Assembly: GCA_964623815.1 (NCBI GenBank)
Contig: CAZUVR010000020.1
Location: 1-64,000, forward strand
Origin: Chroococcopsis sp964623815
GTDB taxonomy: Bacteria > Cyanobacteriota > Cyanobacteriia > Cyanobacteriales > Microcystaceae
Direction: 5' to 3'
Length of the DNA stretch: 64,000 nt
Shown here: positions 35,646 to 44,110 of the stretch, piece after piece
How the letters are laid out: each line of letters opens with the position of its first letter
Numbering within the stretch: position 1 is the first letter of the stretch
Position numbers and translations under genes: made by a program
The notes under the pieces: model-generated
Database searches by the model: none
What the model saw: only the letters and a program-made list of their open reading frames with translations
What the model was told of the DNA's origin: nothing

Positions 35646-37031
35646 ATGAATACAAACGAGTCTTTTACTTGGGAACAAGCCAAGGAAATCGCCGATCTAG
35701 CTGTCTTTCAGTATTCGGAGGAGCGGCTCAAAGATGTGGAGATATTCGTACTTCAGGGAGCGTGGCAGGGATTAAAATATAAGGAAATGGCGCTCATCTC
35801 CAACTACGGCGAAGATTACCTTCGGGGTGATGTGGGGGCGAAACTGTGGAAAAAGCTATCATCTGCTTTAGGGCAAAAGGTAAAGAAATCTAATTTTAAA
35901 AATTGTCTTCAAATGGCTGAATCGGGACTTTTATTCGTAAACCCCGTCGTTAACGACGGGGTCTTAGAGCGACGAACGACAAACTATTCGCTACTGAGCT
36001 TTTCCCATTCTCTGGATATTCCCGAAGGCCCAGTGCCCCTAGGTTCTTTACTCTACATCGAGCGCAAGGGGGTTGAATCTATTTGCTATGATGCAATCAT
36101 CAAACCTGGATGCCTGATTCGTATTAAAGCACCGAGGTTGATGGGAAAAACATCCTTACTCCAGAGGATTTTAGAGCGAGGTGGTAGCGTCAATTATAAC
36201 CACGTACACTTAAACTTAAACACGGGGTTAGAGAAGGAGATTTTAAAAGATCTCGATAAGTTCCTGCGTTGGTTATGCGCTATGGTAGGTCGGCAACTAA
36301 ATCTAGAAAATCTTCTTAAAGATTATTGGGATACGGAAATTCTCGGCAGTAACGTTAATTGTACGATTTATTTTGAGGAATATATTTTACCGGCTATCGA
36401 TCGTCCGTTAGTGCTGCAACTCGACGATGTGGATGCGATTTTTCCCTATACGGACACGGTAGAAGACTTTTTAGGCATGTTGCGGAGTTGGCATGAAAAA
36501 GGCAAGATTTCTCAACGATGGAAACAGTTACGGCTGGTTATCGCCCATTCTACCGAGTGTTACGTACCTTTAGACCTGAACCAATCGCCTTTCAACGCTG
36601 GGATTCATATTGAGCTACCGGAATTTGACCTACATCAAGTGCTTTTGTTAGCCGATATGCACGGTTTAAATTGGCAGGCCCCTGAAGCGGAATTATTAAT
36701 CGACATGATAGGTGGGCATCCGCATCTGGTAAGGCTGGCACTTTACGAGCTTTATTGTGGTAATCTAACCCTAGAGCAACTGTTAGAAAAAGCTTCTACG
36801 GAATCATGGATTTATAGCGCCCATCTCCGGCGACATCTGGAAGCGATTAAACACAATCGGGAATTGGCCATGGCCTTACAAAAGGTGGTTTCAGCCTCCG
36901 CCCCCGTAGAGTTAGATTCGGTACAAACTTACAAGTTACACAGTATGGGATTGGTTCGGCATTATAATAATCTGGTGGTGCCCCGTTGCCGTCTCTATCG
37001 TGAGTATTTTCAAAGGATTCTCTCTGCTTAG
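35646..37031 (+). CDS. AAA-like ATPase with N-terminal vWA-MoxR-associated HTH domain
   Basis: A 461-residue cytosolic protein. Residues 1-90 (SFTWEQAKEIADLAVF..LKYKEMALISNYGEDYLRGDVG) match the helix-turn-helix-like N-terminal domain of cyanobacterial vWA-MoxR-associated proteins. The AAA-like domain follows, with Walker A PRLMGKTSL (166-171) and Walker B LVLQLDDVDAIF. It resembles the N-terminal half of the divergent CHASE2 protein. Such proteins are linked to conflict or signalling systems; the effector here is not encoded in the same polypeptide. Confidence 0.82.
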   Translation: MNTNESFTWEQAKEIADLAVFQYSEERLKDVEIFVLQGAWQGLKYKEMALISNYGEDYLRGDVGAKLWKKLSSALGQKVKKSNFKNCLQMAESGLLFVNPVVNDGVLERRTTNYSLLSFSHSLDIPEGPVPLGSLLYIERKGVESICYDAIIKPGCLIRIKAPRLMGKTSLLQRILERGGSVNYNHVHLNLNTGLEKEILKDLDKFLRWLCAMVGRQLNLENLLKDYWDTEILGSNVNCTIYFEEYILPAIDRPLVLQLDDVDAIFPYTDTVEDFLGMLRSWHEKGKISQRWKQLRLVIAHSTECYVPLDLNQSPFNAGIHIELPEFDLHQVLLLADMHGLNWQAPEAELLIDMIGGHPHLVRLALYELYCGNLTLEQLLEKASTESWIYSAHLRRHLEAIKHNRELAMALQKVVSASAPVELDSVQTYKLHSMGLVRHYNNLVVPRCRLYREYFQRILSA

Positions 37032-37103
37032 CGGAAATACCTTCTATCCCGATTCGACTTAGCTATTATGTTTTTGAGAGATATTTATCGGAGTGATTGA
37101 TTC

Positions 37104-37490
37104 ATGCGTCTTTTACATACCATGTTACGGGTCAATAATTTAGAAGAATCCCTTAAATTTTATTGCGATGTTTTGGGGATGAAGTTACTGCGTCAGAAGG
37201 ATTATCCGGGGGGTGAATTCACTCTGGCTTTTGTCGGTTACGGGGATGAATCGGATCATACGGTGATCGAATTAACTTACAATTGGGGGGTCGATCGCTA
37301 CGATTTAGGTAACGCTTACGGTCATATTGCGATCGGTGTCGATGATATTTACGGCACCTGCGAAAAGATCAAATCTTTGGGCGGTAAAGTTACCCGTGAG
37401 CCAGGGCCGATGAAACACGGCTCTACCGTCATCGCCTTCGTAGAAGATCCTAACGGTTATAAGGTGGAATTGATTCAGGCCAAAGGGTAA
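37104..37490 (+). CDS. gloA: lactoylglutathione lyase (glyoxalase I)
   Basis: A 128-residue VOC-fold enzyme with metal ligands H5, E56, H74 and E122. Motifs LHTMLRVNNLEESLKFY and EDPNGYKVELI are canonical, and the length is typical of Ni-type bacterial GloA. It isomerises the methylglyoxal-glutathione hemithioacetal in the cytoplasm. It follows the AAA gene by 72 nt. Confidence 0.95.
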   Translation: MRLLHTMLRVNNLEESLKFYCDVLGMKLLRQKDYPGGEFTLAFVGYGDESDHTVIELTYNWGVDRYDLGNAYGHIAIGVDDIYGTCEKIKSLGGKVTREPGPMKHGSTVIAFVEDPNGYKVELIQAKG

Positions 37491-37561
37491 GTTATTTAGA
37501 TAAAATTCCACTGGGTAGTGTTTTCCCCGTAGTGATACGATAACCTGAGTTGGGGATGATT

Positions 37562-38137
37562 TTAAATTTTTTCATAGGTCACGGTCAAAACAAAACCCTG
37601 TAGTACATCCTCACCAAATAACGTAGCGGGTAAGTCTACGATTTCCACCTCTCGCTCCTGCCGATAGATTTCTACCCTCTGCCCTTGAGGATCAAGCAAC
37701 CAACCCAGACGTAAACCACTAGCTAGATATTCCGCCATCTTCTCCCGTAATGCTGTTAAAGAATCGGTACGAGAGCGTAACTCTATCACGAAATCCGGAC
37801 ACAGCGGGGGGAATTTTTCTTGCTCATCCTCGCTCAAAGCCTGCCATCTTTCCCGCGCTACCCAAGCCACATCAGGAGAGCGAGAGCCACCATTCGGTAA
37901 ACGGAAAATAGTCGAAGAACTAAACACCTCACCGAGTCCTGTTTGTTCGTTCCACGCCCCTACTTTAATAATCAGCCCCGCTTCTCGCCTGCCACTATTC
38001 CCACCTACTGGAGGCATGATTAATAATTCTCCTTTCGCGTTCCGCTCTAGCTTCCATGTTTCATTTACCTGACACAGATTATAAAACTGCTCATCCGTCA
38101 GATTCACCGTATCCAATTTTAAAACTACGCTTTCCAT
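37562..38137 (-). CDS. Uma2 family (DUF820) putative endonuclease
   Basis: A 191-residue protein of the PD-(D/E)XK-like Uma2 family, abundant in cyanobacteria. Seen: LTDEQFYNLCQVNETWKLE, SRSPDVAWVARERW and CPDFVIELRSRTDSL (D and ExR active-site-like residues), then GLRLGWLLDPQGQRVEIYR. Function in vivo is unknown. The small gene immediately upstream (27 nt) may be co-transcribed. Confidence 0.85.
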   Translation of the reverse strand: MESVVLKLDTVNLTDEQFYNLCQVNETWKLERNAKGELLIMPPVGGNSGRREAGLIIKVGAWNEQTGLGEVFSSSTIFRLPNGGSRSPDVAWVARERWQALSEDEQEKFPPLCPDFVIELRSRTDSLTALREKMAEYLASGLRLGWLLDPQGQRVEIYRQEREVEIVDLPATLFGEDVLQGFVLTVTYEKI

Positions 38138-38164
38138 TACTTCCGCCCCACTCGATCTCTTAAC

Positions 38165-38416
38165 CTAATAAATCAACAGATAAGGAATAGAATACCCCCA
38201 CCGTTTTCGCCAGTATAACCGCTTGAATTGTGGGCTATTAACCTCGGAAAATTCCTGACGGATTCCTAGTAAAATCAACCCGCATCCCTTACGATACACT
38301 CGCCGTACTAACCCTAACTTCTGACTCGATGACATCTCGCGCCAGAGCTTGAATTGTACTAACTCCGCGTCTATGGAAGTATCGATCGATTGAGTTATAT
38401 ATCCGGCTAAAGTCAT
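38165..38416 (-). CDS. small hypothetical cyanobacterial protein
   Basis: An 83-residue basic protein. SIDAELVQFKLWREMSSSQKLGLVRRV and the ensuing RKGCGLILLGIRQEF are reminiscent of a small cyanobacterial family of unknown role often found next to Uma2 or nucleotidyltransferase genes. It ends in YSIPYLLIY. It lies 27 nt before the Uma2 gene. Confidence 0.6.
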   Translation of the reverse strand: MTLAGYITQSIDTSIDAELVQFKLWREMSSSQKLGLVRRVYRKGCGLILLGIRQEFSEVNSPQFKRLYWRKRWGYSIPYLLIY

Positions 38417-38463
38417 TCTATCTCCTGTGATAACTTCTCTAACCGCTTGACGTAAACCCCGTC

Positions 38464-39357
38464 TTAAACCGTAGTACCTCGATATATCCGTTGTGCCTGT
38501 TCAGGGGATAAGTGGGCGTAACCGGGTAACTGTTGATTATTATGAGGCTTTGCTCCGTTACCGCTGAGAGATTTAGCCGCTTTGACCGATCTAGTGGTAG
38601 CGGCAACACCTTTTTTAAGCTTCTTCGGCTCAGATTTTGGCTGTTGCTGAATATATTCTTCCGCTATTTTAAAGGGGCTAGTTGAGGTAAGACGACAACT
38701 CGGATGTAAGGTATGCAGAGGCTCGACGCTAGAAATCCTGCTGAAGGGATAGACGAAATCGTGAGAACCAGGGTCATAAGCTACTATTTCCCCGCTTTCT
38801 ATCCGGTATATCCAGCCGTGTAGAGCTACTTTACCTTGATGAATGCGAGAACGGATGATCGGATAGGTTTGTAGGTTATCCAATTGATTCAAAACGTTTT
38901 CCGCTACGGTAATCTCGATTAATTCTTCCCCTTCTAGCTCCTTATAATTCTCTTTAACTAATCTTCTCGTGGCTTCTCCCTGTTTCAACCAATCGTAAAC
39001 AAGGGGCATATCTTCCTGTAGGGCATTTAATTTCAATAAACCTTTCATGGCGCCGCAGTGGGAATGTCCGCAGACTATAATCTGCTCGATGCCTAGAGCT
39101 TGGATTGCATATTCTATGGAAGCTCCCTCGCCCCCATTGGTGGCTCCATAGGGGGGGATTATATTCCCCGCGTTACGGATGACAAATAATTCACCTACTT
39201 GAGCTTGAGTGATTAAATTTGGGTCAATGCGGGAGTCGGAACAAGTGATAAATAAAATTCTCGGTTTCTGTCCGTGGGCTAATTCTTCAAATAGTTCTCG
39301 ATGATCGTGAAAATAACCGGACTGGAATTTTTCTAATCCCTCTAGGAGTTTTTTCAT
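38464..39357 (-). CDS. ccaA: beta-class carbonic anhydrase
   Basis: A 297-residue enzyme with zinc ligands C39, H98 and C101 and the D41-R43 dyad (CSDSRID, GHSHCGAM). A C-terminal extension of about 80 basic residues (PKSEPKKLKKGVAATTRS) recalls the carboxysomal CcaA/IcfA tail that binds CcmM. It interconverts CO2 and bicarbonate, probably inside the carboxysome. No other carboxysome genes are nearby. Confidence 0.9.
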   Translation of the reverse strand: MKKLLEGLEKFQSGYFHDHRELFEELAHGQKPRILFITCSDSRIDPNLITQAQVGELFVIRNAGNIIPPYGATNGGEGASIEYAIQALGIEQIIVCGHSHCGAMKGLLKLNALQEDMPLVYDWLKQGEATRRLVKENYKELEGEELIEITVAENVLNQLDNLQTYPIIRSRIHQGKVALHGWIYRIESGEIVAYDPGSHDFVYPFSRISSVEPLHTLHPSCRLTSTSPFKIAEEYIQQQPKSEPKKLKKGVAATTRSVKAAKSLSGNGAKPHNNQQLPGYAHLSPEQAQRIYRGTTV

Positions 39358-39471
39358 AATGAGGTCTTCTTTAACGGCACGATCGATGTATAGATTTTAT
39401 CTCTATAAAATTATGAAATAGGATGACCCTTTTGTATATAGAGACGGCACTACTTATCTTGAGCTTGCGTC

Positions 39472-39477
39472 TATAAT
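39472..39477 (+). promoter_or_regulatory. -10 box (TATAAT) before hpnH
   Basis: A perfect TATAAT 27 nt before the hpnH ATG. No matching TTGACA is found 16-18 nt upstream. Confidence 0.4.
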
Positions 39478-39504
39478 CAAAAGAAATCCCATTGGTGTGA
39501 GTAA

Positions 39505-40521
39505 ATGGCTGTTCAACTTAAGCAAGCCCTAACGGTTGGCTCTTATATAATCAAGCAACGTCTTTCTGGGCGTAAACACTTCCCTCTAGTGCTGATGCTA
39601 GAACCCCTGTTTCGTTGTAATCTGGCTTGTTCTGGTTGCGGTAAGATTCAACATCCCCCGGAAATCCTCCGGGCCCACCTAACTCCAGAAGAATGTTTTC
39701 GAGCCGTGGAAGAATGCGGGGCACCAGTTATATCTATCCCTGGCGGTGAACCTCTCCTACATCCCCAAATCGATGAAATCGTTAAGGGTTTGGTGGAACG
39801 AAAAAAATTTGTTTATCTTTGCACTAACGCCATACTTTTAGAAAAAAGCTTAGATAAATTTACCCCCTCTCCTTATCTTACTTTTAGCGTTCATCTCGAC
39901 GGTTTAAGAGAACATCACGATAAGTGTGTGGATAGAGATGGCATTTTTGATAAAGCAATAGCGGCTATTAAAGCGGCTAAAGCCAGAGGTTTTAGGGTAA
40001 CTACTAATACCACCGTTTTTGAAGGTTCTGACCCAGAAGAAATGCAGAAATTCTTCGATTTCTTAGAAACTTTAGGGATCGATGGCATGATGATCTCGCC
40101 TGGTTATAGTTATGAGTGGGCACCGGATCAAGAACATTTCTTGAAGAGTGAACAAACTAAGGCTCTGTTCAGACAGATTTTGCAGCCTTGGAAGTCTGGT
40201 AAGAAAAAATGGAACTTTAATCATAATCCTTTATTCCTCGATTTTCTCATGGGTGAGAAGGATTATGATTGTACTCCCTGGGGTAGTCCTAGCTATAGTT
40301 TATTAGGATGGCAGAAACCTTGTTATCTTCTTAATGAAGGGCATTATAAAACCTTCCAAGAGTTAATAGATAATACTCGATGGGAGGACTACGGGCGCAA
40401 GAGCGGTAATCCTAAATGCGCTGATTGTATGGTTCATTGTGGCTACGAACCTACTGCCGCCACGGAAGCTTTTAAGCCCGCTAATATGGGACGCGCCTTA
40501 GAGAGTCTTTTAGGGGCGTAA
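39505..40521 (+). CDS. hpnH: hopanoid biosynthesis radical SAM protein HpnH (adenosyl hopane synthase)
   Basis: A 338-residue radical SAM enzyme with the cluster motif CxxxCxxC (C38, C42, C45). ISIPGGEPLLHP, the GGE SAM motif, is present. The C-terminal half has CADCMVHCGYEPTAA. It adds a 5'-deoxyadenosyl group to diploptene, making adenosylhopane. It stands alone here, without squalene-hopene cyclase. Confidence 0.93.
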   Translation: MAVQLKQALTVGSYIIKQRLSGRKHFPLVLMLEPLFRCNLACSGCGKIQHPPEILRAHLTPEECFRAVEECGAPVISIPGGEPLLHPQIDEIVKGLVERKKFVYLCTNAILLEKSLDKFTPSPYLTFSVHLDGLREHHDKCVDRDGIFDKAIAAIKAAKARGFRVTTNTTVFEGSDPEEMQKFFDFLETLGIDGMMISPGYSYEWAPDQEHFLKSEQTKALFRQILQPWKSGKKKWNFNHNPLFLDFLMGEKDYDCTPWGSPSYSLLGWQKPCYLLNEGHYKTFQELIDNTRWEDYGRKSGNPKCADCMVHCGYEPTAATEAFKPANMGRALESLLGA

Positions 40522-40533
40522 GAGTCAGAATAT

Positions 40534-40567
40534 AGTGACTGGTGGCTAGTGTTAGTCACCAGTCACT
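40534..40567 (+). terminator. hairpin after hpnH
   Basis: AGTGACTGGTG (40534-40544) pairs perfectly with CACCAGTCACT (40557-40567) around a 12-nt loop, starting 13 nt after the stop. There is no T-run, so it is a probable transcript-end structure. The rest of the 296-nt gap to 40818 shows no gene. Confidence 0.6.
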
Positions 40568-40817
40568 CGCCACTAATCACCCTCTCTAAAGTAAACTGAG
40601 TTCGGGTTAAATAATTCTAATTCCTTTAATTTTCATGGTTTTGACTCCTTATTAATTTAGGTTTAGCCTGCTCGGTCTAGTTCGAGCCTTTCCCAGTGTA
40701 GTCAGTCACCTATCAATGTCCTCTTGTAGCGCCGCCCCGAACTTCAAAGGAAACTCTATAGCCACCTTAACAGCTACAAATTTTAGACTTCGCTCGTTTC
40801 CTACATCAAAGTCGAGG

Positions 40818-41387
40818 CTAATCCGAAAAAATCACATCTTCGTAAATAGCCCCTATCTCACACTCCAAATCTATACTGGCAAACCGTACTAAATTACCCT
40901 CTCCGTAGGGCGTTAACTCCCACTTACCCCGCTCGTTGAGCCAAAAAACCTCAACCCCAATACTTTCCGAAGCAACTAATACATATTCATTCAAACTCGA
41001 TAATTGCCGATAACGAGAGAATTTAGCACCGCGATTATAAGCCTCCGTACTCGGTGACAACACCTCGATAATAAGCTTAGGATAAAACACCGCCGGGGCG
41101 GGATCTCGATCGCGCTCATCACAAGTCACCAACACATCGGGATAGAAAAACTCGCCATTCGGCGAAATTCCCACCCTCGTATCGGAACCCAATACCCGAC
41201 AGTTTTTCCCCCGCAGATGGGGGCGTAACAAAGCGATCAGATTAGCAGAGATGGTGCTGTGAGCGATCGATCCCCCTGCTATCGCCAATACATCGCCGTT
41301 AATATATTCGTGACGGATTTCTTGTTTAGCTTCCCACTCAAAATATTCATCTGGCGATAGCTTGTGATAGTCGGGTACGGCGATCAT
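40818..41387 (-). CDS. Uma2 family (DUF820) putative endonuclease
   Basis: A 189-residue Uma2 protein. Motifs: KLSPDEYFEWEAKQEIRHEYINGDVLA, FFYPDVLVTCD and PKLIIEVLSPSTEAYNRGAKFSRYR (D, ExL and the downstream K typical of the main Uma2 clade). It differs clearly from the copy at 37.6 kb, so it is not a recent duplicate. Function unknown. Confidence 0.88.
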   Translation of the reverse strand: MIAVPDYHKLSPDEYFEWEAKQEIRHEYINGDVLAIAGGSIAHSTISANLIALLRPHLRGKNCRVLGSDTRVGISPNGEFFYPDVLVTCDERDRDPAPAVFYPKLIIEVLSPSTEAYNRGAKFSRYRQLSSLNEYVLVASESIGVEVFWLNERGKWELTPYGEGNLVRFASIDLECEIGAIYEDVIFSD

Positions 41388-41446
41388 ATTTTTGACCTTG
41401 AATTAGATTAAAGAAAATCGGGAGCCTAAAAACACTCTTTAATTCT

Positions 41447-41498
41447 AATCCGCCTCCGAAACTGGTTTCTAAACGGATTACCGGGGAGCATCCCGGTA
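41447..41498 (-). terminator. tandem hairpins downstream of accB
   Basis: Stem 1: AATCCG (41447-41452)/CGGATT (41474-41479), with an inner dyad GAAAC-TG-GTTTC (41458-41469). Stem 2: TACCGGG (41479-41485)/CCCGGTA (41492-41498). They lie in the 178-nt accB to Uma2 gap and probably mark the end of the efp-accB transcript. Confidence 0.5.
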
Positions 41499-41565
41499 CC
41501 CATCAAACGCCCGAATACTTCAGAAATTAGAGTTTTCAGCCCGTTAGTAAGACCGATTCTAGCTA

Positions 41566-42057
41566 TCAATCGGGATTGACCCACATTAAATTCTGACCGA
41601 ATTCTACCGGCTCACCGTTAGTAACGAGAATCTCCACTATCTGCCCCGAGATTTCTGATTCTATCTCGTTCATTAATTTCATCGCTTCGATGATACAAAC
41701 GGTTTGCCCGGTGCGAATTTTCTCGTTCACTTCCACAAAGGGGGCTTCGTCTGGGGCAGGCGCTCGATAAAAAGTACCTACCATCGGTGAAGTGATAGCC
41801 ACCCATTTTTTATCGACAACTGGGCCTGTAGGTTCTGGTGTGACTGTTTCTGGTGAATTTGTCATTGGCAGGGTGACGTTATTGACCTTATTAACGGGTG
41901 TTATCGTTTCGGGTATTACTGCTACAGACTGCGCGACTATATTCGTACCTTTACGCACCGTTAATTCTAAGTCTTCACTCTTGAGAATAAACTCTGTAAT
42001 ATCGGTTTGCCCGATCGTTGTCAACAGTTCTCGCAATTCGTTGTAGTTAATCGACAC
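41566..42057 (-). CDS. accB: biotin carboxyl carrier protein of acetyl-CoA carboxylase
   Basis: A 163-residue protein from the GTG at 42057 (VSINYNELRELL, where family members begin); a second GTG at 42072 would add five residues. N-terminal dimer part, a Pro/Thr-rich linker, then the biotinyl domain with EAMKLMNEIE; biotin attaches to the Lys (residue 127 in this numbering). It carries carboxyl groups for malonyl-CoA synthesis. The efp gene lies just upstream, a common cyanobacterial pair. Confidence 0.93.
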   Translation of the reverse strand: MSINYNELRELLTTIGQTDITEFILKSEDLELTVRKGTNIVAQSVAVIPETITPVNKVNNVTLPMTNSPETVTPEPTGPVVDKKWVAITSPMVGTFYRAPAPDEAPFVEVNEKIRTGQTVCIIEAMKLMNEIESEISGQIVEILVTNGEPVEFGQNLMWVNPD

Positions 42058-42125
42058 TAATATTATCCCCACTCTGCAATATTAATAGTTAGTTGCCCTA
42101 TTGACAACTAACATGATTTATGGGA

Positions 42126-42683
42126 CTACTCGCGTCCTAAATAAGAACCATCTCGAGTATCTACCTTGATGCGCTCACCGATGGTTATGAACAAAGGCAC
42201 CATAACCTGTGCGCCAGTTTCCATGATCGCGGGTTTCGAGCCGCCAGTGGCTGTATCCCCCTTAACACCGGGATCTGTTTCCGTCACTTCCAGAATTACG
42301 GAAGTAGGTAACTCTACCTCTAATACCTGCTCGTTCCAGAAGAGGATATTTACTTCCATTCCCTCTTTCAAAAATTTAGAGCGATCGCCTAATTGTTGCG
42401 GTTGTAGGGTGGCTTCTTCAAAAGACTCCATATCCATGAACACGTATTGCTCACCCTCTTTGTAGGTGTGTTGCATGGTGCGTTTTTCGATCGTTGCTGA
42501 AGCAACAGTCTCACCGGCGCGGAAAGTTTTTTCGACCACGTTACCGGTCTGAACATTTTTAAGTTTAGTGCGGACGAAAGCCGAACCCTTACCCGGTTTA
42601 ACGTGGAGAAATTCCACCACACGCCAGACAGACCCATCAAGTTCTATCGTTGTACCGCTACGAAAATCGTTACTAGAAATCAT
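42126..42683 (-). CDS. efp: elongation factor P
   Basis: A 185-residue, three-domain OB/KOW protein. The loop VKPGKGSAFVRTK has Lys at the position modified in other bacteria (K32). The C-terminal block GDTATGGSKPAIMETGAQVMVPLFI is the EF-P signature. It relieves ribosome stalling at polyproline. It is followed by accB 54-68 nt later. Confidence 0.97.
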   Translation of the reverse strand: MISSNDFRSGTTIELDGSVWRVVEFLHVKPGKGSAFVRTKLKNVQTGNVVEKTFRAGETVASATIEKRTMQHTYKEGEQYVFMDMESFEEATLQPQQLGDRSKFLKEGMEVNILFWNEQVLEVELPTSVILEVTETDPGVKGDTATGGSKPAIMETGAQVMVPLFITIGERIKVDTRDGSYLGRE

Positions 42684-42762
42684 GCAAGATTGCTTCAGCC
42701 AAAAAAGATCAACATTATATTGTACAGGAAAGAGAGAGACAAAAGTAAAAACCTATTTCCTA

Positions 42763-42796
42763 TTGACAAGTGTGGAGTGAACAGCCTACAAGTAGG
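42763..42796 (+). promoter_or_regulatory. promoter and small dyad before the TLP40-like gene
   Basis: TTGACA at 42763-42768, then a weak -10 (CTACAA or TACAAG) at 42786-42792. The -10 lies inside the dyad CCTAC-AA-GTAGG (42785-42796), a position where a repressor could act. Confidence 0.4.
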
Positions 42797-42829
42797 TTTG
42801 GATAGGCGTGGCAATCAATCGAGGAATTT

Positions 42830-43957
42830 ATGAACAGAAAACCCTATTTTGCTTGGGACAGATTAAAAACATTACTAAAAACTACGGTAACGCTGTTAAC
42901 TTTGACCCTTATATCTTTGGGACTAAGTGCTAAAATGGCTCTAGCCGCTCCCCTGTTGGCGGTTTTAGCCCAGGGCGACGCAGTAACCGATCCGACGGCT
43001 ATATTAAGAAACGCTTTACCGATCGATAATAAACCGGTCAGACAACTACAGGCCTCGCTCGAAGATATTCCTAAATACCTCCGCGCTAAGCGTTGGAGTC
43101 CTATCAAAAAAGACGTTAAAGACGCGGGTTATATTCTCAATACGAAAACCGAAGCCATTTTGGCTAGCGTACCCGACGATCGCAAGCCACAAGCTCAAGC
43201 TCTTTTAGACTCGATAAAAGAGAGCATCAAATCTCTCAACGAAGCGGTAGAGGCAAAAGATAAAGATAAAGTCTGGACTACCCGCCGGGAAATCCTCAAC
43301 GGGATTACTGAAGTAGAAGAATTGATGATCACCGGCTTTCCTTTCGAGGTGCCCGAAGAGTACGCTAATTTGCCCCAACTGAAAGGACGGGCTACGGTAG
43401 AGATGGAAACCACTAAAGGCACAATGACTATAGTAGTAGATGGCTACAGTGCCCCTGTTAATGCTGGTAATTTTGTTGATTTAGTCCAGAGAGGATTTTA
43501 TAATGGCTTACCCTTCATTCGCTCCGAAGATAATTTCGTGGTGCAGAGTGGTGATCCCGCAGGCCCGGAAGATGGGTTTATCGATCCCAAGACTAAACAG
43601 TACAGAGCTATCCCCTTAGAAATTCTCGTTCGGGGTGATAAAGAACCCACCTACGGCATGACGCTAGAAGAGGCGGGGATTTACTTACCGGATCTGGCTT
43701 TACCCTTTAACGCTTTCGGTGCGGTAGCTCTAGCGCGTCCGGACACTGATGCTAATCGGGGTTCCTCTCAGTTTTTCTTCTTCAAGTTCGATAACGAATT
43801 AACACCCCCTGGCTTTAACTTGATGGATGGACGTTATTCGGTTTTCGGTTATGTGGTTCAGGGCAAGGAAGTATTAGAAGAACTGACGGACAAAGATAAG
43901 ATCATCTCGGCTAAGGTCGTCTACGGTGCCGATAATTTAGTGGAACCTAAGGTTTAG
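42830..43957 (+). CDS. TLP40/CYP38-like lumenal peptidyl-prolyl isomerase
   Basis: A 375-residue protein with a signal peptide (1-40, ending MALA-AP). A helical N-terminal domain (about 55-170, RNALPIDNKPVRQLQASLEDIPKYLR) is followed by a cyclophilin domain from GRATVEMETTKGTMTIVV, with NFVDLVQRGFYNGLPFIR and NRGSSQFFFFK. This matches the plant TLP40/CYP38 architecture, which helps photosystem II assembly in the thylakoid lumen. A GAGGA site precedes the ATG. Confidence 0.92.
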   Translation: MNRKPYFAWDRLKTLLKTTVTLLTLTLISLGLSAKMALAAPLLAVLAQGDAVTDPTAILRNALPIDNKPVRQLQASLEDIPKYLRAKRWSPIKKDVKDAGYILNTKTEAILASVPDDRKPQAQALLDSIKESIKSLNEAVEAKDKDKVWTTRREILNGITEVEELMITGFPFEVPEEYANLPQLKGRATVEMETTKGTMTIVVDGYSAPVNAGNFVDLVQRGFYNGLPFIRSEDNFVVQSGDPAGPEDGFIDPKTKQYRAIPLEILVRGDKEPTYGMTLEEAGIYLPDLALPFNAFGAVALARPDTDANRGSSQFFFFKFDNELTPPGFNLMDGRYSVFGYVVQGKEVLEELTDKDKIISAKVVYGADNLVEPKV

Positions 43958-43980
43958 CGACGAGACTCGGTAGGAAAGGG

Positions 43981-44107
43981 GGTTGGGAATTCGGAATTGG
44001 GAGTTAGAGGGAGAAAACCGGAATTCCCGATGAAACGGGTTTATTGATGAATGCTGCTTTTCCACGCTTTATCAAGCCCCAATTCCCAACTCCTAACTCC
44101 TAAATCC
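43981..44107. repeat. opposed heptamer repeats between TLP40-like gene and nrtD
   Basis: TTGGGAA/TTGGGAG units at 43981-44006 and their complement at 44077-44100. GTTGGGAATT (43982-43991) and AATTCCCAAC (44081-44090) can pair over 10 bp, forming a large cruciform between two convergent genes. Confidence 0.55.
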
Positions 44108-44110
44108 CCC

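Noticed and set aside
40665..40695. tRNA-like GGTCTAGTTCGAGCC segment
   Set aside because: Only a T-loop-like hairpin; no acceptor, D or anticodon stems could be formed around it.
41566..42683. Plus-strand frames opposite accB and efp
   Set aside because: Shadows of well-identified minus-strand genes with no family similarity.
44070..44080. TTTTCCACG as a second DnaA-box site
   Set aside because: A single imperfect match with no neighbouring motifs.
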